Shown here: in pieces, positions 33,183-44,612 of the stretch
How positions within the stretch are numbered: the first letter of the stretch is position 1
How the letters are laid out: every line of letters begins with the position of its first letter
Assembly: GCF_041146795.1 (NCBI RefSeq)
Contig: NC_135187.1
Location: 20,678,556 to 20,742,555 of the forward strand
Length of the DNA stretch: 64,000 nucleotides
Direction of reading: 5' to 3'
Source: Maylandia zebra
Lineage: Eukaryota; Chordata; Actinopteri; Cichliformes; Cichlidae
Position numbers and translations under genes: made by a program
The notes under the pieces: generated by a model
The model's input: the letters and a program-made list of their open reading frames with translations, nothing else
The model's database searches: none
Told to the model about the DNA's origin: nothing

Positions 33183-34036
33183 AAACCACTTGAAGGCTAT
33201 AAAAAGATAGAGGTTCACTTCCAAATGTCAGTTTCCACTGTTAGAAATGTTATCAGGAAACTTCAGTAAAGAGATATGGTGGAAGCTCAGATGAACAAAG
33301 CTTTAAGACGATCACACAAACCTCTCACATGAGTGCCAAATATCTGCAGGACAGTGTAGCTGACACAGCAGTGGTAATGATCTGCTTTTAGATTAGTCTG
33401 GTTACTGCAGGGGTTTTATTTTGGATGCTTTACAATTGTAATAGACACAAGAGTGCTTAGACATTTTTATACAAGGTAAATATCTCAAAGTGGAAAAGTA
33501 AAAAAAGAATTAACACACAGTCTTTTTTAAATGAAAAAAAAACTAAACAGGGTTTGTTTTGTATTTTTAACTGGAAAGATCACAATCTTCTGTTTCCTCT
33601 TCCTGGTACAGTCATTTATCTGTTTTCTTTTTGCTGATAATGTGATTTTATAATATAGTAAAACCATAATTATTCAGACAAACAAACAGTGAAGTAATTC
33701 TACTAAACCAAAGGTGCTAATAGTTGATCTATTTTGTCATTTACTGCCATAGGAGAGTCACATATCTCTGGGTCCAGTACTAAGAGAGGATCCTCTTGAT
33801 TGTGTGGAGTTCATTCTGTCTTTGTTTAATGGAGCAACTCAGGAGTTTTTACCTGTTAGAGCTCTGAACTGTCCTGTTTGATTAGTCATTGTGCTGATAA
33901 CGCCTTTATGACACAATAAATATAAATAACACATCAAAAAACAAACAACATTTCTTCATGTGTTGGAAATTTGATGTTTTTTTCTGGCTTATGTTAAATA
34001 TTGTGTATAGTTTAGAGTTTTGAGCCATTTGCCCAG

Positions 34037-34082
34037 TGATGTCACACCAGCAGTGAAAACACCCTCTCACTCAGCTATAAAA
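34037..34082 (+). promoter_or_regulatory. Lectin-type promoter, upstream member of a pair
   Basis: TGATGTCA at 34037 and TATAAAA at 34076, 39 bp apart. It serves the decoy leader at 34173. Confidence 0.7.
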
Positions 34083-34172
34083 GAAAGCAGCTCCAACTCT
34101 GCAGGAATCTGAACATCCTGTACAAAGAAGCTTCAGCAGCTCCTCATCATCTTTGAGACTTAAAGCTCCAAC

Positions 34173-34226
34173 ATGATCTTGCTCCTCTTCTTGTTTGGGT
34201 GGCTCTGGATGCTCAGTCCTCTTTAA
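34173..34226 (+). other. Decoy lectin leader ORF (17 codons)
   Basis: It reads MILLLFLFGWLWMLSPL then TAA at 34224. It is paralogous to 15542 with no donor site. If transcription runs on into L4, this would be a signal-peptide-like upstream ORF. Confidence 0.6.
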
Positions 34227-34408
34227 TGTTGAGAATTTGTTCTGCCTTTGTATATTATTATCCTATTACTACAAAAACAGTCACGTTCTTCTGAGTCTGC
34301 CAGGAGGACGTGGCTGTTCAGCAATTATTAATTTCTTTAGAATCTGATGGTGTTTACTGGCCGGTGTTAGTGATGTTTACAGTTGAGAGTTTTGTTCCAT
34401 TTGGTCAA

Positions 34409-34455
34409 TGATATCACAGTGATCAGTGAAAACACCCTCTCAGGCAGCTATAAAA
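34409..34455 (+). promoter_or_regulatory. L4 core promoter
   Basis: TGATATCA at 34409 is 40 bp before TATAAAA at 34449; the ATG is 92 bp after TATA. It resembles the L1 promoter more than the upstream member of its own pair, so the pair predates the duplication. Confidence 0.75.
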
Positions 34456-34540
34456 GAAAGCAGCTCCACCTCTCTGCAGAAATCCTGTACAAAGAAGCGT
34501 CAGCAGCTCCTCATCAAAGGTTGAGACTTAAAGCTTCAAC

Positions 34541-35470
34541 ATGATCTTGCTCCTCTTCTTGTTCAGTCTGGCTCTGGGTGCTCCTTCTGAGTCTCCTTCT
34601 GATGGCAGTGAAGTGAAGCTACAACATGGTAACCATCCTATATTCTGACTCTTCTTTCCCCTCCTTTATTTAACTTTATGTTTGTGGGGGGGGGTTTATT
34701 ATCTTAATCACAATTTAGTCAAATACTCCAAGATTTTCTGTTGTCTGTTTCAGCAGTCAGTGATACAAAATTCTTGGTGTTTCATTGTAACATAGATTTT
34801 TTTTTCCCCCCGTGTCAGATAAGTTCTACTATTCTGTAGAGTTATGATAAAGACCTGCTAATAAACATAATAAGAGCAGCTTATTTCTCTGCATTTTTTT
34901 AACTTTCACCATGTCAGCTGTGCAGACGTGCTTTTCTGATGTTCTTCAGAGGTTACATCAAAGAAAAAATGTCAGTCACACTGACAAAAACAGTTATTTG
35001 TTTTTCATCGAGTTCTGACTGCTGTGTCTTCTTCAGATGACCACAGAGTTCAACTACTGCATGGAAACTGTCCCCCGTTCTGGTACAGCTTCAATGGCCG
35101 CTGCTACAAATATGTGGCCACACACATGAGCTGGGCTGATGCAGAGCTCTACTGTGTGTCACAGCGAGCCAACCTGGTGTCTATCTACAGCAGGGAGGAA
35201 GAAGAGTTTGTTAAATCATTAATTAAGAACTTTGACCATGCTGAGCGATGGACCTGGATTGGACTGAGTGACATCCATAAAGAAGGCAGATGGATGTGGT
35301 CTGATGGTTGTGCAGTGAGTTTTGTCTACTGGGATACTAGCGAGCCAAACAACAGTGGAACAAAAGAGCACTGTGTTCACACTAACGTGCGTGAAGTAAA
35401 GAAATGGAATGATCACCAGTGTTCTCTCAATTTAGCTTCTGTTTGTGCAACACAAATAACCTGCCCTTAG
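34541..35470 (+). CDS. L4: secreted C-type lectin, EPN type
   Basis: Exons 34541-34628 and 35037-35470 join in phase 1 to give 173 residues. Leader MILLLFLFSLALG, then APSESPSDGSEV. WIGL, SEPNN and WND are present; the eight cysteines match L1, with the terminus ITCP. The first two thirds of the domain are almost identical to L1, while the sugar-binding loop differs (VYWDTSEPNN against THWNAGEPNN). A poly(A) signal AATAAA is at 35551. The upstream paired promoter is described separately. Confidence 0.9.
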
Positions 35471-35927
35471 AAATTGAAATGTATCTTTTCGCTGCATTGT
35501 ACAGAAGCAAATCGTTTTTGGCCCATTAATAGATGTTTAAAACTGCTCCAAATAAAAAGGAAAAAACAATTAAACATGAAAATTCATCATCAGTGCCACC
35601 ACTGTTTAACTCTGGGGTTACAGGTCCTATGAGAAAACATGCAAGCGTGTAACTGGTGTCACAGACATGCGCTTGCATGTTTCATTAGCACGCAGTTAGT
35701 ATTTCAAATAAGGATGAATGTAGAAAATGCACCTCCTCATTGATCTTCCCAGAATAACTTCAAGTATAATTACAGTTTTTATCAATCGATTTGGCTCAAT
35801 TATCACAGGAGAAAAGTTTTCATGCAGTTCTCAAACAGTGAGGGCATTTTTTAATCACACAGGCTCAACTGCACAAAACACATTGATTTTAACAATCATG
35901 TTTCCACATTTGGCAGCGTTTTGGTGG

Positions 35928-36175
35928 CTGTAGCTCAGGTGGGAGAGCAGGCCATCTACTAACCAGAATGTTAGTTGATTGATCCCACTCTGCTCCAGTC
36001 TGCATACCAAATATTCTTGGGCAAATTACTAACCCATGTTGCTCTCTGATGCATCCATCAGACTGTGAATGCTGTGTTAATGTCTGTTAGGGAGCGCTTA
36101 GGAAAAAGTGCTTGTGTGATTGGGTGAATAAACAAGTTGTGTAAAGCACTCTGTAAGAACCAGTCCATTTACATG
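35928..36175 (+). repeat. tRNA-like dispersed repeat
   Basis: It starts GGTGGCTGTAGCTCAGGTGG with a degenerate box B (TTGATTGATCCC) and ends near TAAAGCACTCTGTAAGAACC. It belongs to the same family as 6918-7262 (reverse) and 18411-18500. Confidence 0.55.
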
Positions 36176-36257
36176 AACAGTCAATCACTTCAACTCTGAG
36201 ATGAAGAAATAAAATCCTTTAAAGACTGTGCTATAAAAATGTTTATTTTTTTCCTCA

Positions 36258-36433
36258 AAACCTTACTGACCTCCATAAAGAAGGCAGCTGGATGTGGTCT
36301 GATGGTTGTGCAGTAGATTTTGTCTACTGGGATGCAGGACAACCACACAACTGACACAAAGAAGTGGAATGACTGCCCATGTTCTGTCATTTTACCTTCT
36401 GTTTGTGCAGTATGGATAAACTGCACTCAGAAA
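36258..36433 (+). pseudogene. Lectin-domain fragment (C-terminal half)
   Basis: It begins at LTDLHKEGSWMWSDGCAV and continues through YWDAGQPHN, then breaks with a stop; the final CAVWINCTQ part is still recognisable by homology. No leader, first half of the domain or promoter is near. It is probably left from a deleted unit between L4 and block D. Confidence 0.85.
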
Positions 36434-37309
36434 CTAAAATTTACATTTTCCCTGCACTGTTGATGCTGTCTGTCTTTAGTGTGTTTGTGCAAAAGTCACA
36501 AAATTCCACGAACCTTGATTTTCATAAATGTGGAAACAACCACTGGCAGCTGCACTCAAAGGGAATATTTACTCATCGTTTCAATGTCAAAATTATGAAA
36601 GCAAAGACTGTTTTAGGTGAACAAATAAATGGTTAAAACTGCTCTAAAGTAAAAGAACTGAAAAGCTATAAATAAAAACTCATGATCAGTGCCTCCATTG
36701 TGTATCTCTGGGGTTACGAGACACATGTCTGCAACATCAGTAATCACATTTCATGAGTAGTATTTAATAAACACTAAGTATTACAAAAGGAGACAAATGG
36801 AGATTATTCACATCTACCTTTATCGTTACCAGAAAAAACTCTAATGTAGTTAAGATCTATAGTTTGGCTTCATCCTAAAAAACACACACAGAATAATATC
36901 ACTGAGGAGGTGAGGAGAGAGGTACAGCAGTGAGTGTCTACAGCCACAGCCTGTAAAGGTAACATCCAAAGAAGAAGTTTGACTGTTTTTCAAGCTTATG
37001 TTAAATATGACCAGCGGTTAAAGTGGGCTGGAAGGATCCTGAACTGTATTCTGGTTCCCTCGGTTAATGAGCAGTTAAATCTTATAGGCAGATGAATGTG
37101 TGTTACTACAATCTAAAATTTGATTGTAGGAATGTTTTCAGGTAACTAAATACTACTGCCCTAGTACCTGCACTTTGTTGTAGTTTTATTGTATCATAAA
37201 GGTCCTTCTTGGCAAAGTGGAACCTTTAGATCAGATCTTAAAATGTGAGCTCTCCACTCTCCTTTTTTTATAACAGTAAAGCCTCATCAAAATGAGTAGG
37301 AGGCCAACA
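36434..37309. other. Post-lectin spacer, no gene seen
   Basis: Positions 36440-36740 match the 3' flank of L1 and L4. Positions 36825-36975 match 7305-7460, and 37020-37100 match about 305-385. The stretch is mosaic array material. Confidence 0.5.
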
Positions 37310-38468
37310 TAGAGTCACTAAAGACCTCTGTCTATACAAACCACGGTCAGACATGTCATTTTAAAAATAATTTAAATAAAACCACTGAAAGGCTATAAAA
37401 AGATAGAAATGCACCTCCAACTGTCAATTTTCATTGTGAGAAATGTTATTTAAAAAAACTTAAACCAATAAGGTGGGAGTTAAGATGAAAGCTGGAAGAT
37501 GAAGAAAGTTTTAAGGCTGAACTTCACAATTTAGGGTAGAAAGCGACACAAACCCCCCACATGAGTGTCAAATATCTGCAGGACAGCCTAGCTGGCACAG
37601 CAGTGGTTATGATCTGCTTTAGTTTAAAAGTCTATTTACTGCAATCTTTTTGTTTTGTTTGGTTTATTTAAAAATTGTAACAGACACAAGGGCATTTAAA
37701 CATTTGTACAAGCTGTAAATAAAGTGGCAAAGTAAAAACAAAAATTAAAGATTAATTGTACTTTTTTTTCTCCTCTATTTTTAAAATGTGCTTCTTTTAC
37801 TTTATTTTTATGTAAAAAGGGGGGCCTTTGCTTTTTCTTTTTTTGTCTGTGCATCACATTTTCTTTTTTGTAGTTGCTCGTGCCTTGCATGCCTTAGTTG
37901 CAGTGTTTCTTCTTCATTGTTCACTTGTTTATTTAGACATGTATAGAGTGATTAAGTGTATAACTCTTACAGTTACATAGACGGTCTTTCTTTTTTATTG
38001 ACTCTGAACAGGCCGGCCACAATCACTTCATTTATATGTGTTCACTGCAATAAAAAGTGTGCACAAGGTTTGTTTTGGATTTGTTTACTGAGAATGATCG
38101 CACACTTCTATTTCCTCTTCCTGGTATAGTAACCTATTCTGTTAAGCATTTTGCTGATGATGTGATTTTATAATATAATAAATCAATAAATACTCAGTCA
38201 AACAAACAGTGAAGTTCTCTGGAAAAGGCCAGAGCTCAACGCGTGTCAATAAGTAGTTAAGTGATGTCTTTGAGTTGTGGATAATTTTACCAAAACACAC
38301 TTAAATCAGTTTTGCAAAAAAAGACTAAAAGTTCAACGATGATCTCATAAATAAATAATATGTCTGTCCTGAGGCTTTTGTTAGAAATGAAGTAAGCTAA
38401 CAAACACTAGGAAAGACAAGCAGTTTCATTCATATGGACTTCACTATGAGTTTAATTTCCCCCTGTTT
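37310..38468. repeat. Duplicated array block D, copy 2
   Basis: It matches 21050-21960. An extra segment of about 195 bp (37756-37950), T-rich and unlike the surroundings, interrupts it, with GATTAA on both sides. The last 520 bp are almost identical to copy 1. At 38470 it switches to lectin intron sequence. Confidence 0.75.
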
Positions 38469-38684
38469 TGCTTTTCTCCAGGATTTTCTGCTTGTTATGT
38501 TTCAGCAGTCAGTGATACAAAATTCTTGGTGCTGGATTGTAACACAAATGTTTTCCCCATGTCAGATGGGTTCTACTGTACCGTAGAGTTATTATAAAGA
38601 CTGCTTATAAACACAATAAGAGCAGCTTACTTCTCTGCATGTTTCACAGTGTCAACTGTGCAGACATGCTTATCTGATATTCAG

Positions 38685-40010
38685 TGTCACGGTTCACTGA
38701 GGACTCACACGCAGGACTCTTGAACTTGAGAAGATCACAGTGGCATTTACTACACTTTTCACCAGGTGTGTGTACAGACAGTTCGGGGAATAGTGCTATA
38801 TACAAAGGTGACAGGAGTATGGGCTCCAGGGGATCCAAGGTGGGGAGGACAGGGGGAAAACACTCCTTCCTCTTCGGTCACTCACTGCTTGCTGCCAGCC
38901 ACTCACCAATCACTCACGACCAGTGTTGGTCAAGTTACTTGAAAAAAGTAATCAGTAACTAATTAATGATTACTTCCCCAAAAAAGTAATCCTGTTACTT
39001 TACTGATTACTTATTTTCAAAAGTAATTAATTACTTAGTTACTTTTTAAAAACACAATTTACAACCTGAAGAGGTGATAAAGCGATAGATCTTTCATCCC
39101 AATTCTACTTTTTCTGCATAATCCATCATACAAAATGTAATCAAATGGAAAAGTCTTTTTTTTTTTTTACTTTTTTTATTAGTTTTAATCTTTTGACTTT
39201 ATCCATCAAGCAAAATTTAAATTATATGCACCATTCTCTGACTTGAAGAAATTAGTTGAATATTTAAACCTATTTTCTGCACATTCCAGCACATAAAATA
39301 TTTTTTTGTGTGTGTTTACACTCAGTCTTTCAAATAGATGCAAGTAAAACACAGCAGAAAATAAATAAAGTCAAAGACTCAGCGGTCCTTTTGCTCTATT
39401 TTCACCTGTAAAGCAGGAGTGGGGTAGGCGGAGGTTTACCCTGGTGCAGGTGTGCTGCAGCGGTCAGTGGAAGAATCCGCGAGTTTCTCTGTGAGTTTCT
39501 CATTACGTCGTAGCTGCTTACTTGGAAGTTTAGGGGTTTTTTTTCGCTCTAAAAAGAAGTTTTCTTCCCACGCACGATGGACACTAATGTTTTTGTCACT
39601 TTTTATGGAATCAAACTTAAAGTAAGGTCAGTACTTCCGCGCTTTAAACGCTGCACGCTCATACTCTCTCCCGTACTCGATATATGATCCATTGTTGATC
39701 TGCACACAGCTGTTGTCACAAACGTCGCACTTGCTTGCATCACTGTCATGAGACATTCTCGCAAAAAAATCACGGTTTTAGTAACGCAGTAACGCAGCGT
39801 TCCTATGGGAAAGTAACGGTAATCTAATTACCGTTTTTGCAATAGTAATCCCTTACTTTACTTGTTACTTGAAAAAAGTAATCGGATTACAGTAACGCGT
39901 AACGCGTTACTGTTACTGAGTTACTGAGATGAGCAGCGTTACTGCCCATCTCTGCTCATGACAAGGAATCCTCTCAGGGTAAACAGGGATGGATCCAGGC
40001 AATCCGAGTC
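38685..40010. mobile_element. LTR fossil copy interrupted by a hAT element
   Basis: It starts TGTCACGGTTCACTGAG after ATTCAG, as at 16419, and follows the same LTR in two parts (38685-38912 and 39963-40010). It is cut short at its right side, where lectin spacer joins. The hAT insertion is described separately. Confidence 0.7.
38921..39954. mobile_element. hAT element with BED-finger remnant
   Basis: The flanks CTCACGAC and CTCATGAC form an 8-bp duplication with one change; the paralogous LTR has a single CTCATGAC at 16645-16652. Ends are CAGTGTTGGTCAAG on the left and CAGAGATGGGCAG read from the right. Inside are many GTAAC/GTTAC repeats, and on minus near 39480-39600 a remnant similar to the BED zinc finger at 43274-43480. 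No transposase core is seen. Confidence 0.8.
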
Positions 40011-40040
40011 ACACAACAATCCAGCAATGAAAGCTAATAT

Positions 40041-40195
40041 CCCTTTGACCATGCTGAGCGATACAACTGGATTGGACTGAGTGACCTCCATAAAGAAGGC
40101 AGATGGATGTTGTCTAATGGGTGTGCAGTGAGTTTTGTCTACTGGCATGCAGGACAACCAGACAACGATGGAACAAATGAACACTGTGATACCTA
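40041..40195 (+). pseudogene. Lectin-domain fragment (middle part)
   Basis: It runs from FDHAERYNWIGLSD through HKEGRWMLSNGCAV and YWHAGQPDNDGTNEHC, then ends in Asp-Thr-stop. A QPD motif is kept, but the WND part is lost. The following 3'-flank sequence matches other units. It follows directly after the truncated LTR copy, so a deletion joined the two. Confidence 0.85.
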
Positions 40196-40795
40196 ATTGT
40201 ACATTAAACCTGCACTGTTTATGCTATCTGTCTTTTGTGTGTTTGTGTGACAGTCTCAAAATTCCACTAATCTTGATTTTCATATTAACCACTGGCAGCT
40301 GCACTCGAAGGAAATATTTACTCATCATTTTCATCTCAAAATTTATGGAAGGGAAGACTGGAGTTTCATCAGTTTCTTCTTTGCTGTTTCACAAATCATA
40401 TCTTTACCTTTTCCATTTCCTTTCTGCCCACTGCACTATTTCCTTAAAAACTCCCTACCTCCACAGTTATGTCATCTGGACCAGCTGCCTTTCCACTACA
40501 CTGATACAAAAAACATCTTTAAAAAAGGTAATATTCCAGCAGCTGGGGCACCAAAATACGACCATAAAATAACAGAAAATAACTGTCCCATAAAAATACA
40601 GTTTGTTGCGCTAATTTGACATGGGATTCTGCCTTTTCCAAGTGCTTTTAGACATTAAATTAGGAACATTTTTGCGCGATCAAACAATGAAATTACCTAT
40701 AAACAAGGTCAATGAATGTGGAAATATGAATCATAATACGTAAATGTACAGAAATATACAGTTAACAGTTGGTTTGAATAATAATTGACTGCATG

Positions 40796-41000
40796 CCCTG
40801 GGATAGACTGACAGAGGCGAGGCTGCCATATCGCACCATCGGCCCCTTTGGCCATCACTAGTAGGCGGTAGGTGAAGAGTCCTGACCACGGATACAACAA
40901 CGGAGAGTGTCCGAGCCAGGGCTCGAACCGGCAATGTTCTGATCACAAGGCGAACTGCCAACTCTTGAGCCACGAACGGCCTAACTAGCAACAATAATAA
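40796..41000 (-). repeat. tRNA-like dispersed repeat
   Basis: On plus it reads GACTGACAGAGGCGAGGCTG and then GCTCGAACCGGCAA; on minus it resembles a tRNA-derived head with a GGTTCGAGCC box B. It shares its core with 6918-7262 and the Harbinger insertions. Stretch 40196-40795 before it shows nothing beyond lectin 3' flank. Confidence 0.5.
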
Positions 41001-41210
41001 TACTAATGTGATGTAACACAAGCTTATAGGGATCATGTTATATACTTTTCCATAGCATTACATTTGAATTCAACAGTTCAATCTTTCAAATAATGGACAG
41101 ATATTTGTGGGATCATGATACATTTGTGAATATATTTTAATCTAAATATGCATATGTACAGACAGATACATTTAATAATCATGACAATTATGTTGTATTA
41201 CATTACAGTG

Positions 41211-42066
41211 GTCAAAGAAGCTTGCAAAGACAAGCGTCTGGACTTCTTTAAGTTGCTTGAAGACGTTTCACCTCTCATCCGAGAAGCTTCTTCAGTTCTA
41301 AGGTCAAATGGTGGAGAGTCCCAGATATAAACCTAGTGGGAGTAACCCCCCACAGAGGGACAAAAGGACCCCTGATGATCCTCTAGTCGCCTGAGCCAAG
41401 GTGTGAAACTGGGCGTGGGTCCAAATCAGCCAGAGTTTCGGGTGTGTTCATTGTGAACACAAGCGCATGGCACAACACAGAAGAGCCACCTCCACAGGAC
41501 AAGACTCAGCAGTCCATCTGCATCTTAAGGATAAAGGACACTCTTTTGAGGATGCCAATGTTCACATTTTGGACAGAGAGGACAGATGGTTTGAAAGAGG
41601 AGTGAAAGAAGCCATCTATGTCCACTGTGAGCGACCATCTTTGAACAGAGGCGGGGGTTTACGACACCAACTCTCTGCCATCTATAATCCAGTTTTGAGA
41701 TCCCTTCCCAGACGCCTTAACGCCCACTCACATCCTGGGCCATCTGACCTCAGGAATTCGCATGATAAGGTGGGGCCAGGTTTCACAATGAACTCACCCG
41801 AAACTCTGGCTGATTGGGTCCCACGCCCAGTTTCACACCTTGGCTCAGGCGACTAGAGGATCATCAGGGGGTCCTTTTGTCCCTCTGTGGGGGGTCACTC
41901 CCACTAGGTTTATATCTGGGACTCTCCACCATTTGACCTTAGAACTGAAGAAGCTTCTCGGATGAGAGGTGAAACGTCTTCAAGCAACTTAAAGAAGTCC
42001 AGACGCTTTTCTTTGCAAGCTCCTTTGACTACGATGACCTGGATGACTGAGAACCTTCACAGACTT
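41211..42066 (+). mobile_element. Penelope-like (Neptune-type) fragment with inverted repeats
   Basis: About 250 bp at 41211-41460 recurs inverted at 41778-42029, with matching ACGTTTCACCTCTCATCCGA segments. Between them is a frame reading MAQHRRATSTGQDSAVHLHL and DREDRWFERGVKEAIYV, the C-terminal half of the GIY-YIG endonuclease of Penelope-like elements. The reverse transcriptase is absent. Inverted terminal structures are known in this family. Confidence 0.75.
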
Positions 42067-43014
42067 ACATTACAGTGATTTAACGTTAATTTACATTCAA
42101 AATGTGAAGTCAAAGTCTATTTACGTAACTTTAATGATATTCTACAAGAACAGAACATTACTGTAAAATGCACAGTAAAATACCTTCATATTAGGGTTTT
42201 TTTCCTACGGTCGCAGCGTTACCCGCGACCTTGTTGTTAGTTCACATTCATTGGCCGATGCTTAGCGTCATGTTATTTATATTAATTGCAATTCCTACCT
42301 CTACATTTCTTTTTCAAAATATATAATTAGCACAGCGTGTCCATGCAATGTTTTACATTGTGGCATGCAGAGAAATCTAAACAAAGAAGCTCACAGAGAG
42401 AGATTGAGCTTGTTATTTAACCCCAAGCTGGTAGGGGGAGCTCCTTAATAAAACACTTGCAGTGCTACAGTATGCCTCAAGGTTCAACAACAGCACAACA
42501 GAAGTCACTCATGGTACAGCACGCTCTCTACAAAACAACAACTGTCAGTGACGCTGCACCACGGCGTAAACACAACATTCAAGATAACAGTTTAAAGTAA
42601 CGTAACCATAAACAATAAAACAAGAACATCTAAACAGCAGCACATGTCCCAAGGCATGATGGGAGACATTCCTGGATGTATTTTTACTATCTAAATATGC
42701 ATATGTACAACAAAATATATTTAACAAACAAGTAAATTGTGTTTTATTACATTTACAGTGATGTTATGTTGTTTTACATTTGACGTGTCAGATCACAGTC
42801 TACTTATGTAAATGTAATGATATTCTAGAAAAACAGTACACAACTGTAAACTACACAGTAAAATACTTTGGCATTACTATTTTTTGGAACAGTGTAGCTG
42901 CCCTCACTCCCTCCTTACTAATCCTCTGCATTTCCTGATGTCCTCATGTCTCTCTCATTTTCTTCATTCCATCACTCTCTTAACTTGTTGGTATATTTCT
43001 GTTTCTATCGTTAT
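42067..43014. other. AT-rich spacer, no gene seen
   Basis: No domain or repeat was recognised with confidence. Short segments near 42165-42190 and 42845-42870 resemble each other (ACTGTAAAATGCACAGTAAAAT-like), as do sequences at 41140 and 42690 (AAATATGCATATGTACA), suggesting an unidentified local repeat. Confidence 0.4.
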
Positions 43015-43480
43015 CAGTGTTGGTCAAGTTACTTAAAAATAGTTATTAGTAATTAGTAGTAATTAGTAATTAGTTACTAATTACTGATTAAAATTAAATT
43101 ATATGCAACAGTCTTTAACTCGAAGAAATTTGTTTAACATTTAAACCTATTTTCTGCTTATTCCAGCATATAAAATGAAATCATTTTTGTGTTTACACTC
43201 ACTTTTCAAATAGATGTAAGTAAAACAAAGCAAAAAAATAGATAAAATAAAGATTCAAGTCTTAAATCAGTTTTCACATGTTTACCTGGAGCGGGGCCAT
43301 TGGAGGATTGCCCGGTGCCCCAGCGTTCATGTCAGTGGGGGGATCCGGGGGTTTCTCTGTTAATTTCACATTCCTGTGGTGGCGTGCTATGTGCTTGCTC
43401 ACATTTGAAGTTGAATTTTTCGCTGTAGAAAGAAGTTTTCTTCCCACACAGTGTACAGCGGACGCTGGAAAATAACTCAA
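43015..43480 (-). mobile_element. hAT fragment with BED zinc finger
   Basis: It starts CAGTGTTGGTCAAGTTACTT, the same end as 38921. On minus, 43480-43274 reads STAKNSTSNVSKHIARHHR, with Cys-x-x-x-Arg upstream: a degraded BED-type finger common at the N-terminus of hAT transposases. The right end is missing, so the element is truncated. Confidence 0.65.
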
Positions 43481-43489
43481 AATGTTAGA

Positions 43490-43690
43490 AATATTCCAGT
43501 GTTAGAAAATCAGCACTGCTCAGTGTTAGCCATTGTTAATCTTCAAAACTGACTAGGTTACTTCTAAACATATAACACTGTCAAAAGTGTTAATTTAACA
43601 CTCAACAGTGTTGTATTTAACACTCAGAGGTGTGGACCCATATAGACACTCTCTAGTGTTAATTTGACACTGGAGATTTTGCTGTGTAGA
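43490..43690. repeat. MITE-like repeat with AGTGTTAA palindromes
   Basis: Many AGTGTTA and TAACACT units in both orientations make a self-complementary region, ending TTGACACTGGAGATTTTGCT. It is a common fish repeat type. Exact ends are not clear. Confidence 0.5.
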
Positions 43691-43891
43691 ATCGCATTTA
43701 TAAATGCAAGCAGAGGAAAGAACAAAACTCTCACTTATTACATTTGATAGAAAAACCTATTTTAAAAAGAGAGCTAATGCTCTTTAATGTAGGGAAGTAT
43801 ATACCATACCATAAATATACAATTACAGCAAAAACAGTCACGTTCTCCTGGAAGTCCCAAGAAAATGTTACTGCTATGTCCATGTGGCAAA

Positions 43892-44612
43892 TGATGTCAC
43901 ACCAGCAGTAAAAACACCCTCTCAGGGAGCTACATAAGACAGCAGCTTCAACTTTGAATTCAGAAATATGAACATCCTGTACAGTGAAGCCTAAGCAGCA
44001 CCAGTAGTACCATTTAGTGAAGCTTAAACTTGGTAACTGTCCCATATATTGGTAAGCCCTCTTTTCTCTACTTTTTCCTTTATTTGTGTCTTTTGTTTTT
44101 TCACTCAAAGAACATATTGTTCATGCTTCTATATCTTTTGTTTCAGCAGTCAATGATACAAAATTCTTGATGTTGGATTGAAGCATACATTTCTTTTACC
44201 AATGTCAGATGGATTCTACTATACTGTAGTGTTATGATTATGACTTGCTGGTAAACATAATAAGATACAGCTTACTTCTCTGCATGTTTTAACTTCCACA
44301 GTGTCAACTGTGCTGAAGTGCTTGTCTGATGCACCATCTCTGAAGAATATCAAAGAAAAAAGTCTGTCACACTAACAAAAACATGATCTCTTTCATTCTT
44401 ACTTTTTCATCAAGTTCTGACTGCTGTGTCTTCTTCAGATGACCACAGAGTTAAACTACTGCAAGGAAGCTGTCCCCTGTTCTGATACAGCTTCAATCGG
44501 CGCTGCTACAAATATGTGGCCACACACATGAGCTGGGCTGATGCAGAGCTCTACTGTGAGTCACAGCGAGCCAACCTGGTGTCTATCCACAGTGAGGAGG
44601 AAGAGGAGTTGG
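43892..44612 (+). pseudogene. Lectin pseudogene
   Basis: The promoter keeps TGATGTCA (43892), but TATA is now CTACATAAGA. The leader ATG and hydrophobic part are deleted; only the last bases of exon 1 (AAACTTG|GTAACTG) remain near 44027. The lectin exon starts after TTCTTCAG at 44439, has Trp changed to stop in the CPLFW motif, and ends abruptly after HSEEEEEL at 44612. The remaining two thirds are missing. Confidence 0.85.

Larger units (their letters stand above)
33183..34960. repeat. Duplicated array block A, copy 2
   Basis: It runs parallel to 14737-16418 and contains the paired promoters, decoy leader and leader exon of L4. Here the lectin-domain exon is kept, and the intron has no LTR at the TTCAG site (34945-34949). 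Confidence 0.75.
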
